Origin: Microbulbifer sp. VAAF005
GTDB taxonomy: Bacteria; Pseudomonadota; Gammaproteobacteria; Pseudomonadales; Cellvibrionaceae
Assembly: GCF_030012985.1 (NCBI RefSeq)
Contig: NZ_CP120233.1
Coordinates: 3,261,501-3,325,500, forward strand
Reading direction: 5' to 3'
Length of the DNA stretch: 64,000 nucleotides
Shown: piece by piece, positions 63,894 to 64,000 of the stretch
How positions within the stretch are numbered: position 1 is the first letter of the stretch
Layout of the letters: every line of letters starts with the position of its first letter
Translations under genes and position numbers: made by a program
The notes under the pieces: model-generated
The model's input: the letters and a program-made list of their open reading frames with translations, nothing else
What the model was told of the DNA's origin: nothing
Database searches by the model: none

Positions 63894-64000
63894 TTAATTG
63901 ATATTCATCATGATCTCAGCAAGGGCGGGCTCCTTGGCTCCCACTGGAGAATCTCCCAATAGGTTCTTCATATCGGCATAGGAAAGTTGAATTAGCCGAT
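63894..64000 (-). CDS. C-terminal end of an unidentified gene (partial)
   Basis: The minus strand is open from the window edge to TAA at 63894-63896, encoding RLIQLSYADMKNLLGDSPVG, then AKEPALAEIMMNIN. The composition looks like real protein with amphipathic helices. Too little is present to assign a family. Confidence 0.45.
   Translation of the reverse strand, partial: RLIQLSYADMKNLLGDSPVGAKEPALAEIMMNIN

Overview
The window is chromosomal DNA from a gammaproteobacterium. The best guess is a marine member near Cellvibrionales/Microbulbifer or Pseudomonas. The evidence is the gene order algP - FKBP isomerase - algQ - dsbB (the Pseudomonas order), hslV-hslU with a DUF971 gene, ubiE-ubiJ-ubiB-hisI-hisE-tatABC, and a metK-ahcY-metF SAM-cycle operon headed by an ArsR-type regulator. 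Genus is inference. No tRNA, rRNA, CRISPR array, prophage or complete IS was found.

Layout. 1-9476: ABC-F start (partial), TIGR02444 gene, AlgP-like H1-type protein, FKBP lipoprotein, Rsd/AlgQ, LrgAB, DsbB, ACP phosphodiesterase, GshA, a small unknown and malic enzyme. 9859-15750: ribosomal protein L31, PriA, a SPOR protein, HslVU and DUF971. 16016-19130: two tandem PhoA-type alkaline phosphatases, the first secreted and the second a lipoprotein, behind a weak Pho-box candidate. 19186-25674: CHAD protein, ubiquinone genes, late histidine steps and Tat translocase. 25986-30190: small membrane proteins, a lipoprotein aminopeptidase and an AT-rich stretch with a 658-aa lipoprotein of unknown function. 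30580-38581: epd and tkt, then the divergent ArsR-methyltransferase fusion with a 24-bp palindromic operator candidate leading into metK-ahcY-metF. 38732-49101: RluA, Tex, an RND efflux pair, RsmE, a membrane protein, a HAD phosphatase and an OmpA-like lipoprotein. 49145-54899: CrtI-like oxidoreductase, a ParD-like gene coupled to methionine aminopeptidase, a beta-helix protein, and a LexA-boxed two-gene unit ending in an SRAP (YedK/HMCES) protein. 55007-59183: a LysR-divergent operon with two predicted 2-oxoglutarate/Fe(II) oxygenases and an aldehyde dehydrogenase. 59181-64000: a MITE-like element, a YHYH protein, a dicarboxylate/cation symporter, a decayed DUF1810 copy, an SGNH hydrolase, an intact DUF1810 gene and a partial gene at the edge.

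Most striking technical pattern: five genes (algP, lrgA twice, rluA, tex, YHYH) have broken frames, and each break lies on a mononucleotide run. Each is repaired by lengthening that run by one base (two in rluA), and the repaired proteins recover family-typical ends. Undercalled homopolymers in the assembly are the simplest explanation, so these should not be read as pseudogenes without checking reads. The algP A7 run could alternatively be a genuine slippage site.

Biologically most interesting: (i) ParD-like gene overlapping map in the position of a toxin; (ii) the SOS-box operon with an uncharacterised 82-aa protein upstream of SRAP; (iii) the ArsR-methyltransferase regulator and its operator; (iv) the 265-bp structured inverted-repeat element; (v) the oxygenase/dehydrogenase operon.
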